Source of the DNA: Cliona cf. orientalis
Taxonomy: Eukaryota > Porifera > Demospongiae > Clionaida > Clionaidae
Direction: 5' to 3'
NCBI GenBank assembly: GCA_963930775.1
Contig: OZ005701.1
Span: 8,067,669-8,131,668, forward strand
Length of the DNA stretch: 64,000 nucleotides
Part shown: positions 1 through 10,900 of the stretch, piece after piece
Layout: every line of letters begins with the position of its first letter
Position numbering within the stretch: position 1 is the first letter of the stretch
The notes under the pieces: model-generated
Told to the model about the DNA's origin: nothing
The model's database searches: none
The model's input: only the letters and a program-made list of their open reading frames with translations
Made by a program: the position numbers and the translations under genes

Positions 1-223
1 GCTACTTTCATGACTGATACTCTTGATGCCACTTTTGTGACTAGCATACTGTTTGTGTGTGCCAATAGCAATGTTTGCCCAGGCAGCACCATGCATTTTA
101 TGTGCCTTTCAAGTGTTGCATAAGTTGTGGTCAACATTAATTAAATAATGGTAATACCCGCCCACCCACATGGTATGTTGGGAAACTACCTGATGAGAAA
201 CTAGTAATCAAGGAATTGGGGCC
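1..223. repeat. Right part of a TTA-flanked MITE (PIF/Harbinger-like)
   Basis: The segment ends in GAAACTAGTAATCAAGGAAT then TGGGGCC, followed by TTA at 224-226. The same terminal pattern closes the element at 32303-32520. The matching positions of the two tandem units (about 3570 and 8238) lack it and read TGTTATGT or TGTTGTGT, so TTA is the likely target site. The left end lies outside the window or is degraded. Family assignment rests on TSD and terminal GGCC only. Confidence 0.45.
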
Positions 224-361
224 TTATGTATCAAAGCGAATGTACTGTACTTATTCTAATGGAATGCATGATCCAATTTGGAGTGATTGAAAACTTTACC
301 GGGAAATTGAAAAATTTTCTCCGTGCGTTCTATTAATAGAATAATACTTTTTGATCAATAG

Positions 362-872
362 ATCTCCTATGACACAGACAAAGAGGAAACCAGGCACCAG
401 TGCTAGCTGCAGTGGCTCTCATTTGTTAAAACAATCCTCCTCCTCCCCTGCTCCCTCTCCATTGGCCAGCCGTAAGCAGGCCGGTATTTCATCAGGAACC
501 AGCAAACGTACAACTATTGATGAAAAATCTCACAGATCATCGAGTCATAAGACTACTACTAGAGTAGCGGGTCAGCAGGTTCCTCGTAGCAGTGCCGGTG
601 CTGGTGCCAATGGAGGTAGTGGTCGCGGTAGAGATAAGAGGGAGACACGGAGGGGGCCCGGAGGGGACGAGTCGTCTACGAAACAATCATCTACATGTAG
701 AGGAGATGGCAAGGAACATCGAAAAAGTGTTCGAGATTCGAGAGATTCTGCACCAAAGACTTCTTCAAGAAGTAGAGATAAGGATCATCATCAGCAGCAG
801 AGTCAGAGTAGAGATATAGAATCGAAATCAGAAAGGAATAGAGATAGTAGGGATTCATGTGGATGTGGGGCA
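362..872 (+). pseudogene. Truncated WDR60 Arg/Ser-rich exon, copy 1
   Basis: After an AATAG acceptor the frame reads SPMTQTKRKPGTSA, then the same KQAGISSGTSKR and SRDKDHHQQQ blocks as the working exon at 8374-9280. Similarity stops at the codons for RDSCGCGA (about 872), where a segment TATTACCAAGAGTATATACT replaces the rest of the exon. The acidic 3-prime half and the splice donor are missing, so it cannot supply the normal exon. The frame runs to a stop at about 921. Copy 2 (3972-4498) has the identical breakpoint, so truncation preceded the duplication of the two units. Confidence 0.8.
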
Positions 873-2854
873 TATTACCAAGAGTATATACTCTTGATGT
901 TACTCTATAATATAACCTCATGATCATGCTACGTGAGGTACGTATCGCATAACCTGAAACTTGAATTAAGTGTTTAAATGTAGTAATGGTGTATAAGGTA
1001 ACACATGGCCATGCAACACAATTACCGCAGTGTCCTGGGCAAGTGCGTCCCCTCCCGCCCATGCACTAGCTGGCCGCACCACAGACTTGATGGTGTACGT
1101 GACTTGCAAGTGTTGGAAATGTATGTTCAATCCATGCAGGGCAGCTGTACCAGACTAGATTCCCATACCAGTAGTATGATGTTATTAGATAGCATGTTTT
1201 GACACTGCTTGTCTTTCCTACACATGTGAATGATATGATCTGAATGGTGCACACACACATGCAGTGAGTGCATGCTTGTAAGACATCAACAGATTTTCGT
1301 GCATGCATTGTTTTGTAGGAGGCACTACTATACAAATTAAATTAACAGTCATTAGCTGTGATACTTATGATAATAATGGGTTTGCAATACTATAGGACAA
1401 CTAGTACTATGATACCGGTAGTAAGAGAGTGTAGCTACTATAATCTGCAATGCTATAGATATAATATGCAAATGTTAATAATTGTAATTATGCAAAAGAG
1501 CCGCACAAAGGGCTGGCATGCAGTGGCAGCTATCAGACTCCATGCTCATAGAATTCGCTTGGGACATTTCAAGATTCTCGCACTTTGTTTTAAACTATTG
1601 TAGCACTATTATACCAAATTCCAAACAATTATTATTCATCCAGTGGTGTATATTTGACACTGCACAAATTATTAACAGTCATTAGTTACCATCATTATGA
1701 TAATGATGCATGGATTTTGTTAGAATAACTATGATAATTATAGAATGCAGCTACTATAATTAGTATAATTATAATACACAAATTCCTTCCTGTATGCAGA
1801 CACTCCGCCTCTGGAAGAATTACTTGGAATGTAAAATCATTGGTATAGCAATAATATTACAATAGTATATAGGAGGAATGGGAGAACCTTGCAATGTCCC
1901 AAGCGAAATCTGTGAGCATGCTGACAGCTGTGCTTGTGTGATGAAAACCTGACCAAGCTCATGCAGAATATTAATATTATGTCCATAGAATATTACAATT
2001 GGGATTACTCCATTGGCATTGGTTTATGATAATCAAACCAAAGAATTTAATTACACACGACTGCATGTATGGTTCTATGGGATGGTTTCTCAGTTCGCTA
2101 GGTTTCTAAGGACTCCTGGCCCACAGTTCAACTTTGTATTGTGCGTACATACTACTGCATGCTGTCATCCTAGCACAATCTCTGCGCTTTCTCATGGTGA
2201 GAAAAACAACAAAGAAATTAAGGCATGATATAATAGCTACTATTATTATGACACAAATAGCTAGTGTCATGGAGACTTGATCACATGCACTCCCCTGGCA
2301 CGCTCATAATAATATTCCGAGTGTCTCGCTCATAATAATTAAATAAGTGCAATATTCTGCATGAGCTTAGTCGGGTTTGCATGTGCTAATTTGTATGCAG
2401 TGCATGCACATATAAAATTTAATACAGGTGTCAGCATGCTCATAGATTTTGCTTTGAACACTCACAGGAGTTTACTATTAGTACTGAGCTAGCTATACTA
2501 TTATTACCTAGCCAGGCCCGTAGGCAGGGGGGTGCAGGGTTTTTCAGCCTAATAACTGCATGTCATTTTACTGAAGTTCTTAATTGCATGAGCAATAGAC
2601 TGAGGCTGTATGCTATCCTCTCTATCAGCTTGTCAAAACCGGGCCACACTTAGTGCAGCTAAATAACATCACACCTCAATCAATAAGTAGTAATTAAACC
2701 CATACACATGTGCACCCCCCTTTTAAAAAATCTGGCTACGGGCCTGCTAGCTAATATGGTTTGATATGGGACCTTTGCTTCTGCTGCACATGAGAATAAT
2801 GATGAACAGTGCACACGTATTAAAGACATCAGGTGATGAATTTATTAAATACAG
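873..2854. other. Non-coding stretch of tandem unit 1
   Basis: No supportable gene. It is AT-rich and repeated almost unchanged in unit 2 (about 4499-7485). At 1028-1060 there is a piece (GTGTCCTGGGCAAGTGCG) related to a repeat also found in the TM-1 intron near 12706-12880. A MITE occupies 2513-2746. Short ORFs here are not conserved in frame between the two units. Confidence 0.6.
2513..2746. repeat. MITE with CAGGCCCGTAG terminal inverted repeats
   Basis: The left end is CAGGCCCGTAGGCAGGGGGG and the right end reads in reverse complement CAGGCCCGTAGCCAG. The direct repeat CTAGC flanks both sides. Unit 2 carries the same element (6131-7381), there interrupted by a later insertion. Superfamily is not certain. 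Confidence 0.65.
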
Positions 2855-2946
2855 AAGCAGAGGCTTGACGTAGATGAAACTCACAAGTTCATGCAGCACA
2901 TTGTGTCTGTTGTAGACTACCTCCACAAGGCTGGGATCATTCATAG
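2855..2946 (+). pseudogene. Orphan protein-kinase exon (catalytic-loop start), copy 1
   Basis: Between a TACAG acceptor and an AG/GTATAC donor the frame reads KQRLDVDETHKFMQHIVSVV then DYLHKAGIIHR. This is the helix before the catalytic loop and the first residues of the HRD motif of a Ser/Thr kinase; the pattern is closest to CAMK-like kinases such as HUNK or NUAK (family knowledge, not searched). The following D and LKxxN segment should be in another exon, but none is visible downstream. It lies about 350 bp before the WDR60 N-terminal exon. It is probably a leftover exon of a neighbouring kinase gene caught in the duplication. Confidence 0.6.
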
Positions 2947-2998
2947 GTATACTCCAAAAATTGAAAGAGTTTTATTCAGTTCTACTACGCAAATTAAC

Positions 2999-3074
2999 GG
3001 TCAGACCCCGCCCTCCGGAGGGCGTGGTCAGGTGACGAGATCAGACCCGCCCCTCTGGAGGACGGGGTCTGACC
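2999..3074. repeat. Short GC-rich inverted repeat (snap-back element)
   Basis: Arms GGTCAGACCCCGCC and its reverse complement near 3063-3074 bracket a further GC-rich imperfect palindrome. The sequence stands out sharply from the AT-rich surroundings and is repeated in unit 2 at 7654-7729. Confidence 0.6.
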
Positions 3075-3299
3075 GCTATTTGTTTAATCATCATTGTTGC
3101 CACGAGTAACCGTACAAATTTTCTACTAGCACTCGAGGTGCTTGGAGAAATTTTGCAATTTGGCGCTTAATTTTTTTCTCGACTACTAGCAGCTGTACAC
3201 CACATTGATGTCTGAGAAAGGTAGTAGTACTTGAAGCATAGTGATCACTACTATATTATTTGATAGATCTATGAAAGTGCTGATATTAAAAATTCACAG

Positions 3300-3457
3300 G
3301 GGGAGAGAAATAAAAATGATACCTGGGGAGAGAAAGACCTCTCCAAGTACATCAGTGGCTCAGCTGCTGGGAAACAGAGCAAGGTCAAGCCAGCTGCTGA
3401 GTCTCAGCCAGCACAGAGAAAGCAGAAGAGCACTGGTGATGCATATGGCTCATATGG
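3300..3457 (+). pseudogene. Duplicate of WDR60 N-terminal exon, copy 1
   Basis: The frame GERNKNDTWGEKDLSKYISG matches the exon at 7960-8117. It has a clear CACAG acceptor and a GG/GTAGGT donor, in fact a better donor than the copy next to the full gene (GTTGGT). It would splice to the truncated exon at 3972 in the same phase. It could be used as an alternative 5-prime exon; without a full downstream exon it is more likely a by-product of duplication. Confidence 0.65.
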
Positions 3458-3698
3458 GTAGGTGGTTTGATAATGTGAAGAGATTTTAAGCTATGATCTA
3501 CATAATAATATTATAGTATTATTCTATAGCATGCATGCCACACCCCTTCATTTATACTGTCTGCATGTTATGTATCAAAGCGAATGTACCGTACTTATTC
3601 TAATGGAATGCATGATCCAATTTGGAGTGATTGACAACTTTACCAGGAAATTGAAAAATTTTCTCCATGCGTTCTATTAATAGAATGAAACGATTACC

Positions 3699-3959
3699 AC
3701 ATCCCTAGTAGCCTCATTGTATATCATTATGGTAAGGGGTTACTATGTACGTAAGTGGCATACTTAGGTTATGCAATATTATGTAATTGTCAAATGCTTT
3801 AAAGTGGCATAACTTGAAAATGAAAACAGACGATAAACTTTAAAATATTTGTAGAACCATTTTCCATATTAACCTGTATCTGTGCCAAATTTCACAATTC
3901 GATACCCATACTGGGCAAATATTGCTTGTTTCAAAAAAGTAAATTGCTACTAGGGATGT
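3699..3959. repeat. MITE with perfect 14-bp inverted ends ACATCCCTAGTAGC
   Basis: The left end ACATCCCTAGTAGC and right end GCTACTAGGGATGT are exact reverse complements. The segment is absent at the equivalent place in units 1 and 3, where the flanks (TATTAATAGAAT and AATA) join directly. Two relatives with different outermost bases lie at 38058-38550 and 52499-53054. Confidence 0.75.
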
Positions 3960-3971
3960 AATAATACTTTT

Positions 3972-4498
3972 TGATCAATAGGTCTCCTACGACACAGACA
4001 AAGAGGAAACCAGGCACCAGTGCTAGCAGCAGTGGCTCTCATTTGTTAAAACAATCCTCCTCCTCCCCTGCTCCCTCTCCGTTGGCCGGACGTAAGCAGG
4101 CCGGTATTTCATCAGGAACCAGCAAACGTACAACTATTGATGAAAAATCTCACAGATCATCAAGTCATAAGACTACTACTAGAGTAGCGGGTCAGCAGGT
4201 TCCTCGTAGCAGTGCCGGTGCTGGTGCCAATGGAGGTAGTGGTCGCGGTAGAGATAAGGGGGAGACACGGAGGGGGCCAGGAGGGGATGAGTCGTCTATA
4301 GCTACGAAACAATCATCTACATGTAGAGGAGATGGCAAGGAACATCAAAAAAGTGTTCAAGATTCAAGAGATTCTGCGCCAGACTTCTTCAAGAAGTAGA
4401 GATAAGGATCATCATCAGCAGCAGAGTCAGAGTAGAGATATAGAATCAAAATCAGAAAGGAATAGAGATAGTAGGGATTCATGTGGATGTGGGGCATA
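3972..4498 (+). pseudogene. Truncated WDR60 Arg/Ser-rich exon, copy 2
   Basis: Near-identical to 362-872 with the same 3-prime breakpoint. It also has a two-base loss around 4380 compared with copies 1 and 3 (GCGCCAGACTTC against GCGCCAAAGGCTTC), which shifts the frame and gives an early stop after SAPDFFKK. It is therefore a pseudo-exon. Confidence 0.8.
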
Positions 4499-7485
4499 TT
4501 ACCAAGAGTATATACTCTTGATGTTACTCTATAATTATAACCTCGGGATCATGCTAGGTACGTATCGCATAACCTGAAACTTGAATTAAGTATTTAAATG
4601 TAGTAATGGTGTATAAGGTAACACATGGCCATGCAACACAATTACCGCAGTGTCCCGGGCAAGTGCGTCCCCTCCTGCCCATGCACTAGCTGGCCGCACC
4701 ACAGACTTGATGGTGTACGTGACTTGCAAGTGTTGGAAAATGTACGTTCAATCCATGCAGGGCAGCTGTACCAGACTAGATTCCCATACCAGTAGTATGA
4801 TGTTATTACCTTAGATAGCATGTTTTGACATTGCTTGTCTTTCCTACACATGTGAATGATATGATCTGAATGGTGCACACACACATGCAGTGAGTGCATG
4901 CTTGTAAGACATCAACAGATCCACGTGCATGCATTGTTTTGTAGGAGGCACTACTATACAAATTAAATTAACAGTCATTAGCTGTGATACTTATGATAAT
5001 AATGGGTTTGCAATACTATAGGACAACTATGATACCGGTAGTAAGAGAGTGTAGCTACTATAATCCGCAATGCTATAGATATAATATGCAAAATTAATGT
5101 TAATAATAATTGTTGTAATTATGCAAAAGAGCTGCACAAAGGGCTGGCATGCAGTGGCAGCTATCAGACGCCATGCTCATAGAATTCGCTTGGGACATTT
5201 CAAGATTCTCGCCCTTTGTTCTAAACTATTGTAGTACTATTATACCAAACTCCAAACAATTATTATTAATCCAGTGGTGTATATTTGACACTGCACAAAT
5301 TATTAACAGTCATTAGTTTAATACCATCATTATGATAATGATGCATGGATTTTGCTAGAATAACTATGATAATTATAGAATGCAGCTACTATAATTAGTA
5401 TAATTATAATACACAAATTCCTTCCTGTATGCAGACACTCCGCCTCTGGAAGAATTACTTGGAATGCAAAATCATTGGTATAGCAATATTATATTATAGG
5501 AGGAATGGGAGCAATGTCCTAAGCGAAATCTGTGAGCATGCTGACAGCTGTGCTTGTGTGATGAAAACCTGACCAAGCTCATGCAGAATATTATGCCCAT
5601 AGAATATTGCAATTGGGGTTACTCCATGCATTGGTTTATGATAATCAAACCGAAGAATTTAATTACACACGACTGCATGTATGATTCTATGGAATGGTTT
5701 CTCAGTCCGCTAGGTTTCTAAGGACTCCTGGCCCACATTTTAAATTTGTATTGTGCATACATACTGCATGCTATCATCCTAGCACAATCTCTGCGCTTTC
5801 TCATGGTGAGAAAAACAACAAAGAAATTAAGGCATGATATAATAGCTACTATTATTATGACACAAATAGCTAGTGTCATGGAGACTTGATCACATGCACT
5901 CCCCTGGCAGGCTCGTAATAATATTCCGAGTGTACCACTTTTAATAATTAAATAAGTGCAATATTCTGCATGAGCTTAGTCAGGTTTGCATGTGCTAATT
6001 TGTATAATATTGATACAGTGCATGCACATATAAAATTTAATACAGGTGTCAGTATGCCCATAGATTTTGCTTTGAACACTCACAGGAATTTACTATTAGT
6101 ACTGAGCTAGCTATACTATTATTACCTAGCCAGGCCCGTAGGCAGGGGGTGCAGGGTTTTTCAGCCTAATAACTGCATGTCATTTCACTGAAGTTCTTAA
6201 TTGCATGAGCAATAGACTGAGGCTGCACGCTATTCTCTCTATCAGCTTGACAAAACCACACTTAGTGCAGCTCAGTAATTAAGGTACCATTAAATTGCGT
6301 GGGCGTGAGGTGGGGGATATGACACCTAAACCACATCAAAGTCATTAGTGAGGTGCATGTTGTGTAACCACGCCCTTTTAATTGCACAGGTCTCAGGGGT
6401 GTGGCTGCTAGAGCCGGAAGTGTTCATTTAATATCCTCCATGGACCGGAAGCCGAGCCGGAAGGGAGGGGCCAGGCCACGCCCAAAACAGCCCCACCCTG
6501 TTCCCCAAGGACCACCATTCTCAATCAAGTGCCTACTAACCACCGGATGTCCACCGGAAGCCCACAATCAATCCCAATTAAAACACACAGCTTCCTCAAG
6601 GCCAAAACACACACAAACACTTGGAGGCCGTTCTGCCACACCGCCCACGCAAGAGCTCACCTCATTTCCTGTGTGGGCGGAGTAACAACACGTCATCGCA
6701 ACCACATCCGCTTCAAACCATCGTCAGCTTCCGTCCAGCCGTACGGGCCCCTCGATCGCACCGCCGTACAGTGCCTCATTAACAGACATGGCCTCACCTT
6801 TGACCTCCTGCCACGCCCCCAAAGCCTCCTCTCGGGGTTCAAAGGTCACCACCGCTTCCGGGACACGCCCACCTATCGCCGAGGCCAAGTCCCAGGCGCC
6901 GATGTCCAAGCACTGGCCCGTGAAGCCACGCCCAATCGGAAGCAATAAAACCTGCATTAACGCACACGCACACACTCCACACAGTGCCAGGAACACGCCC
7001 ACATGCTTAATTAGGCCTAATAAGCTTTTTTTTTTTTTTTTTTTTTTTTTTAAGTCGTTGCGGTTAATAGTTAAGAAAGAATGCTTTGATCTTGCTTTGA
7101 TGTGGGCAATTACCGGCCTTTTCTTCAGGGGCCACTTCCGGTCGCTAATTACACGCGCATAATCATCCCTGGCCGATTCTGGACACGCCCACCTTCGACC
7201 AAAAGCACTCGTATGGCCTCTTCGGCCACGCCCCTTCACGATTCGCTAATTGAATTAGCCATTCCTGACGCTCACGCCCACGCAATTAAATGGTACCTTA
7301 ACATCACACCTCAATCAATAAGTAGTAATTAAACCCATACACATGTGCACCCCTCTTTTAAAAAGTCTGGCTACGGGCCTGCTAGCTAATATGGTTTGAC
7401 ATGGGACCGTTGCTTCTGCTGCACATCAGAATAATGATGAACAGTGCACACGTATTAAAGACATCAGGTGATGAATTTAATATAG
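4499..7485. other. Non-coding stretch of tandem unit 2
   Basis: This repeats 873-2854 of unit 1 with small indels and contains the MITE 6131-7381 with a nested 1-kb insertion at 6281-7299. No conserved coding exon is visible before the kinase exon at 7486. Confidence 0.6.
6281..7299. mobile_element. 1-kb GC-rich insertion with 29-bp inverted ends nested in a MITE
   Basis: The ends AAGGTACCATTAAATTGCGT and its reverse complement (ACGCAATTAAATGGTACCTT) pair over about 29 bases. Unit 1 has an empty site (about 2665), so insertion followed the unit duplication. The flanks allow a TA or TAA target duplication. The interior is GC-rich against an AT-rich background, repeats CCGGAAG and CACGCCC motifs, and has a T run of about 26 at 7025-7050. 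A minus-strand frame at 6724-7050 reads like a hydrophobic segment followed by FTGQCLDIGAWDLASAIGGR, which may be captured coding sequence. No transposase is visible. Confidence 0.7.
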
Positions 7486-7577
7486 AAGCAGAGGCTTGAC
7501 GAAGATGAAACTCACAAGTTCATGCAGCACATTGTGTCTGCTGTAGACCACCTCCACAAGGCTGGGATCATTCATAG
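7486..7577 (+). pseudogene. Orphan protein-kinase exon, copy 2
   Basis: Same 92-base exon as 2855-2946, reading LDEDETHKFMQHIVSAVDHL then HKAGIIHR. The acceptor is TATAG here. Both copies keep the frame with several substitutions (V/E, V/A, Y/H), so at least one has been under some constraint or the duplication is young. Confidence 0.6.
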
Positions 7578-7653
7578 GTATACTCCAAAAATTGAAAGAG
7601 TTTTATTCAGTTCTACCATAGACAGTATCTATGGTTCTACTACGCAAATTAAC

Positions 7654-7729
7654 GGTCAGACCCCGCCCTCCAGGGGCGGGGTCTGGGGGACGCGACTAGA
7701 CCCGCCCCTCTGGAGGGCGGGGTCTGACC
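7654..7729. repeat. Short GC-rich inverted repeat, second copy
   Basis: Same element as 2999-3074, with arms GGTCAGACCCCGCCCTCC and GGAGGGCGGGGTCTGACC. Confidence 0.6.
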
Positions 7730-7959
7730 GTTATTTTTGTTTAGTTATCATTGTTGCCATGAGTAACCGTACAAATTTTCTACTAGCACTCGAGGTGCTT
7801 GGAGAAATTTTGCAATTTGGCGCTTAATTTTTTTCTCGACTACTAGCAGCTGTATACCACATTGATGTCTGGATCAACGAGAAAGGTAGTAGTACTTGAA
7901 GTGATCACTACTATATTATTTGATTGATCTATGAAAGTGCTGATATTAAAAATTCACAG

Positions 7960-10900
7960 GGGGAGAGAAATAAAAATGATACCTGGGGAGAGAAAGACCT
8001 CTCCAAGTACATCAGTGGCTCAGCTGCTGGGAAACAGAGCAAGGTCAAGCCAGCTGCTGAGTCTCAGCCAGCACAGAGAAAGCAGAAGACCAATGCTGAT
8101 GCATATGGCTCATATGGGTTGGTGGTTTGATAATATGAAGAGATTTTAAGCTATGGCATACCTAGATCTACATGTAGTATGTTCTATAATATATAGTGTG
8201 CATGCCACACCCCTCCATTTGTACTGTCTACATGTTGTGTATTAAAGCGAATGTACTGTACTTATTCTAATGGAATACATGATCCAATTTGGAGTGACTG
8301 ACAACCTTTACCAGAAAATTGAAAATTTTTCTCCATGCGTTCTATTAATAGAATAATGCTTTTTAATCAATAGATCTCCTACGACACAGACAAAGAGGAA
8401 ACCAGGCACCAGTGCTAGCAGCAGTGGCTCTCATTTGTTGAAACAATCCTCCTCCTCCCCTGCTCCCTCTCCGTTGGCCGGACGTAAGCAGGCCGGTACT
8501 TCGTCAGGAACCAGCAAACGTACACATACAACTGTTGATGAAAAATCTCACAGATCATCGAGTGATAGGACTACTAGAGTAGCGGGTCAGCAGGTTCCTC
8601 GTAGCAGTGCTGGTGCTGGGGGTAGTGGTCACGGTAGAGATAAGGGGGAGACACGGAGGCCGGGGAAAGGAGGGGACGAGTCGTCTACGAAACGGTCATC
8701 TAGAGGAGACGGCAAGGAACGTCAAAAAGGTGTTCGAGATTCAAGAGATTCGGCGCCAAAGGCTTCTTCGAGAAGTAGAGATAAGGATCATCATCAGCAA
8801 CAACGTCAGAGTAGAGATACAGAATCGAAATCAGAAAGGAATAGAGATAGTAGGGATTCACGTGGATGTGGGGCAGGAACAGAGGAAAGAGGGCACCATC
8901 AGTCGTCAGGGAGAAGTAAAGAGAGACGGAGGGAGGAAGGTAGAGGCTCGGAGAAGACAAGAGAGAGAGGAGGGAGTGATCAGAGGCATAAAGACAGAGG
9001 AGGACAATCGGAGGAGCAGAGAGGGAGAGAAGGCAGCCATGGCCGTAGCTCGGGCTCTCGTGATCGAGAGAGGGGAAGAGAAAGAGAAAAGAGAGAGGAA
9101 AAGAAGATTGTGGTGAGAGAAGATCCTCCCCCTGTACTGGAAGAAGAAGGTGTGGAGGGTGGTGGTGGTGGTGGTGCTGAGGGGCGTGGCTTGGAGGAGG
9201 GGAATCCCCCTCAACAGATGGTAGAGGTGACTGAAGAGGTGGGCGGGGATGAATATCAGTATGAAGATGAAGAATTCGAGGTGAGAGTCAAGGAAACAAT
9301 ATCTATATACATGTATGCTTGTATTTGTAAGGTGCTTGAGTGAAAAGTGCATAATATTATTATGCTAAGTCATCGATCCATATAATGCATGCACACACTC
9401 TAATAATATGTAGGATTACGAATATGAGGAGGATTTTGATGAAATACCCGAGGAAGAGGAAGACAATGAAAGCGATGGAGATGGAGATGGAGGGGAGCAA
9501 ACGGCTTCCTCCCGATCCCTCAGCGAGGACGAAGGAATATCAGCCACGCCCACTAAACATCAAGGCAACCACCACACATCCACTACCATACGCCAGCCAA
9601 TCGATAAGGTCAACCAGGTCAAAGATCAAAGTGTAGATCTACTGGCCATCATGAAAGCAATAGATGCAGAGAATACAACTGTGGAGCTAACAGCGTCGCA
9701 GATGGACATCGCTGAACCTTCTTTTGGAAATACTGATGGTGCGGTGGTCATCAAATTTGCCCCCAGGGACTCTGAGAGTGATGGAGAGAAAGAGGAGGAG
9801 GGTATTGTGGGTGGTGCTGCTGAAGGGGGAACGAAATTTGAGAGTGAGGGGGGATTTGGGGGGAAGCTACTGCAGTCCCCCAGTCGAAAGTTTGTAGATT
9901 TCTCTCATGCTCAGAGGAATGAGGCTAGTCTCAAAGTGGCAAAGAAGACAAAAAAGAGAGCACAGGTACATTGTACATGCACATGTACATGTACATAGTA
10001 AGGGTGTTGTATGAAAACATACCGTATAGCCGGGTTTGGTGGTCTATATTACAACTGCCAAATTAAAATCTGCCAAAATTTCCTACTCACAATAATATAC
10101 ATACGTACAGTATAGTGATCCTGTACTGAACCGCCAAATTTAAATCCACTAATATTCTTGCAATAGCGATTTTGGGCTCAACCACTAAATTTAATTCCCA
10201 CCAATATTTCCGGCTATACGGTAATGCTACATGTATATACATGTAACTTACGCTATATTATGGTCCCAACCAGTATGACAGCTACATTTACATGTATTGC
10301 CTATATACAATGTACAATATCGTGCCTTTTAATCCTCCCTTGCCACAGTATGTATCACAGTTTAAGCTGCACTATTGTACAGAGATACACTCATGTCATA
10401 GCCCATTGGTATTTTTATGCTTTGCCGTACAGGAGTTGTTGTCGATGATAGAGCTGGACATTGTGAGCCACGACATGTTTGACCTTCCACCTCTCTCAGA
10501 GTACGAGCTCTACGTGAAGAAATTTGGAGCTGATGACACTAGACAGGTAAGTCAGGTGACTGCGTAGCCATTAATTACACATGTACATGTACATGTATGT
10601 ACATGTATATGTCATAATATTATGAGTGTACATGTACCTGAATGCGTACGCCACATATACATATACATGTACATGTGTAATGGCCTTTAACTATTATACC
10701 CTGAATATTACTTGTTGAAATTATTCTACAAATGTGCATATAGAGTTCGTATTCTCTAGTCTCTACTACATTGTACTAGTGGATTCGTGCATGCTTATAT
10801 ACATTACTGTACAGTATGCGCATTCAGCAACAGTTTCATGTCCAATAATTGTTAACCGAGCTTATTCACCCGCGTGTACCTCCACAATAGTCACCTCTTG

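Larger units (their letters stand above)
231..8165 (+). repeat. Tandem duplication of the WDR60 5-prime region (units 231-3536 and 3571-8165)
   Basis: Two long direct repeats start with the same sequence (ATCAAAGCGAATGTAC, near 230 and 3572), and a third partial copy starts at about 8238 and leads into the full gene. Each unit holds a truncated Arg/Ser-rich exon, about 2 kb of AT-rich non-coding DNA, one kinase-like exon and the WDR60 N-terminal exon. Unit 2 is longer because it gained two insertions, 3699-3959 and 6281-7299. The similarity runs across non-coding DNA, so these are recent DNA-level duplications and not retrocopies. Confidence 0.85.

Noticed and set aside
691-1062. Minus-strand frame of 123 aa opposite the Arg/Ser exon
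   Set aside because: It is the antisense of a coding exon with biased codons; the same shadow appears at each duplicate and is not conserved at protein level.
6724-7239. Minus-strand frame as a TMEM179-like gene
   Set aside because: Only a short FTGQCL-like resemblance after a hydrophobic stretch; the frame is broken on the other side by a poly-Lys tract from the T run. Too weak to name.
2855-7577. A complete protein kinase gene
   Set aside because: Only one 92-base exon is present; no glycine loop, DFG or APE segments in the window.
8906-9352. Minus-strand frame of 148 aa opposite WDR60 exon 2
   Set aside because: Shadow of the acidic/Arg-rich coding strand; low-complexity Leu/Ser content only.
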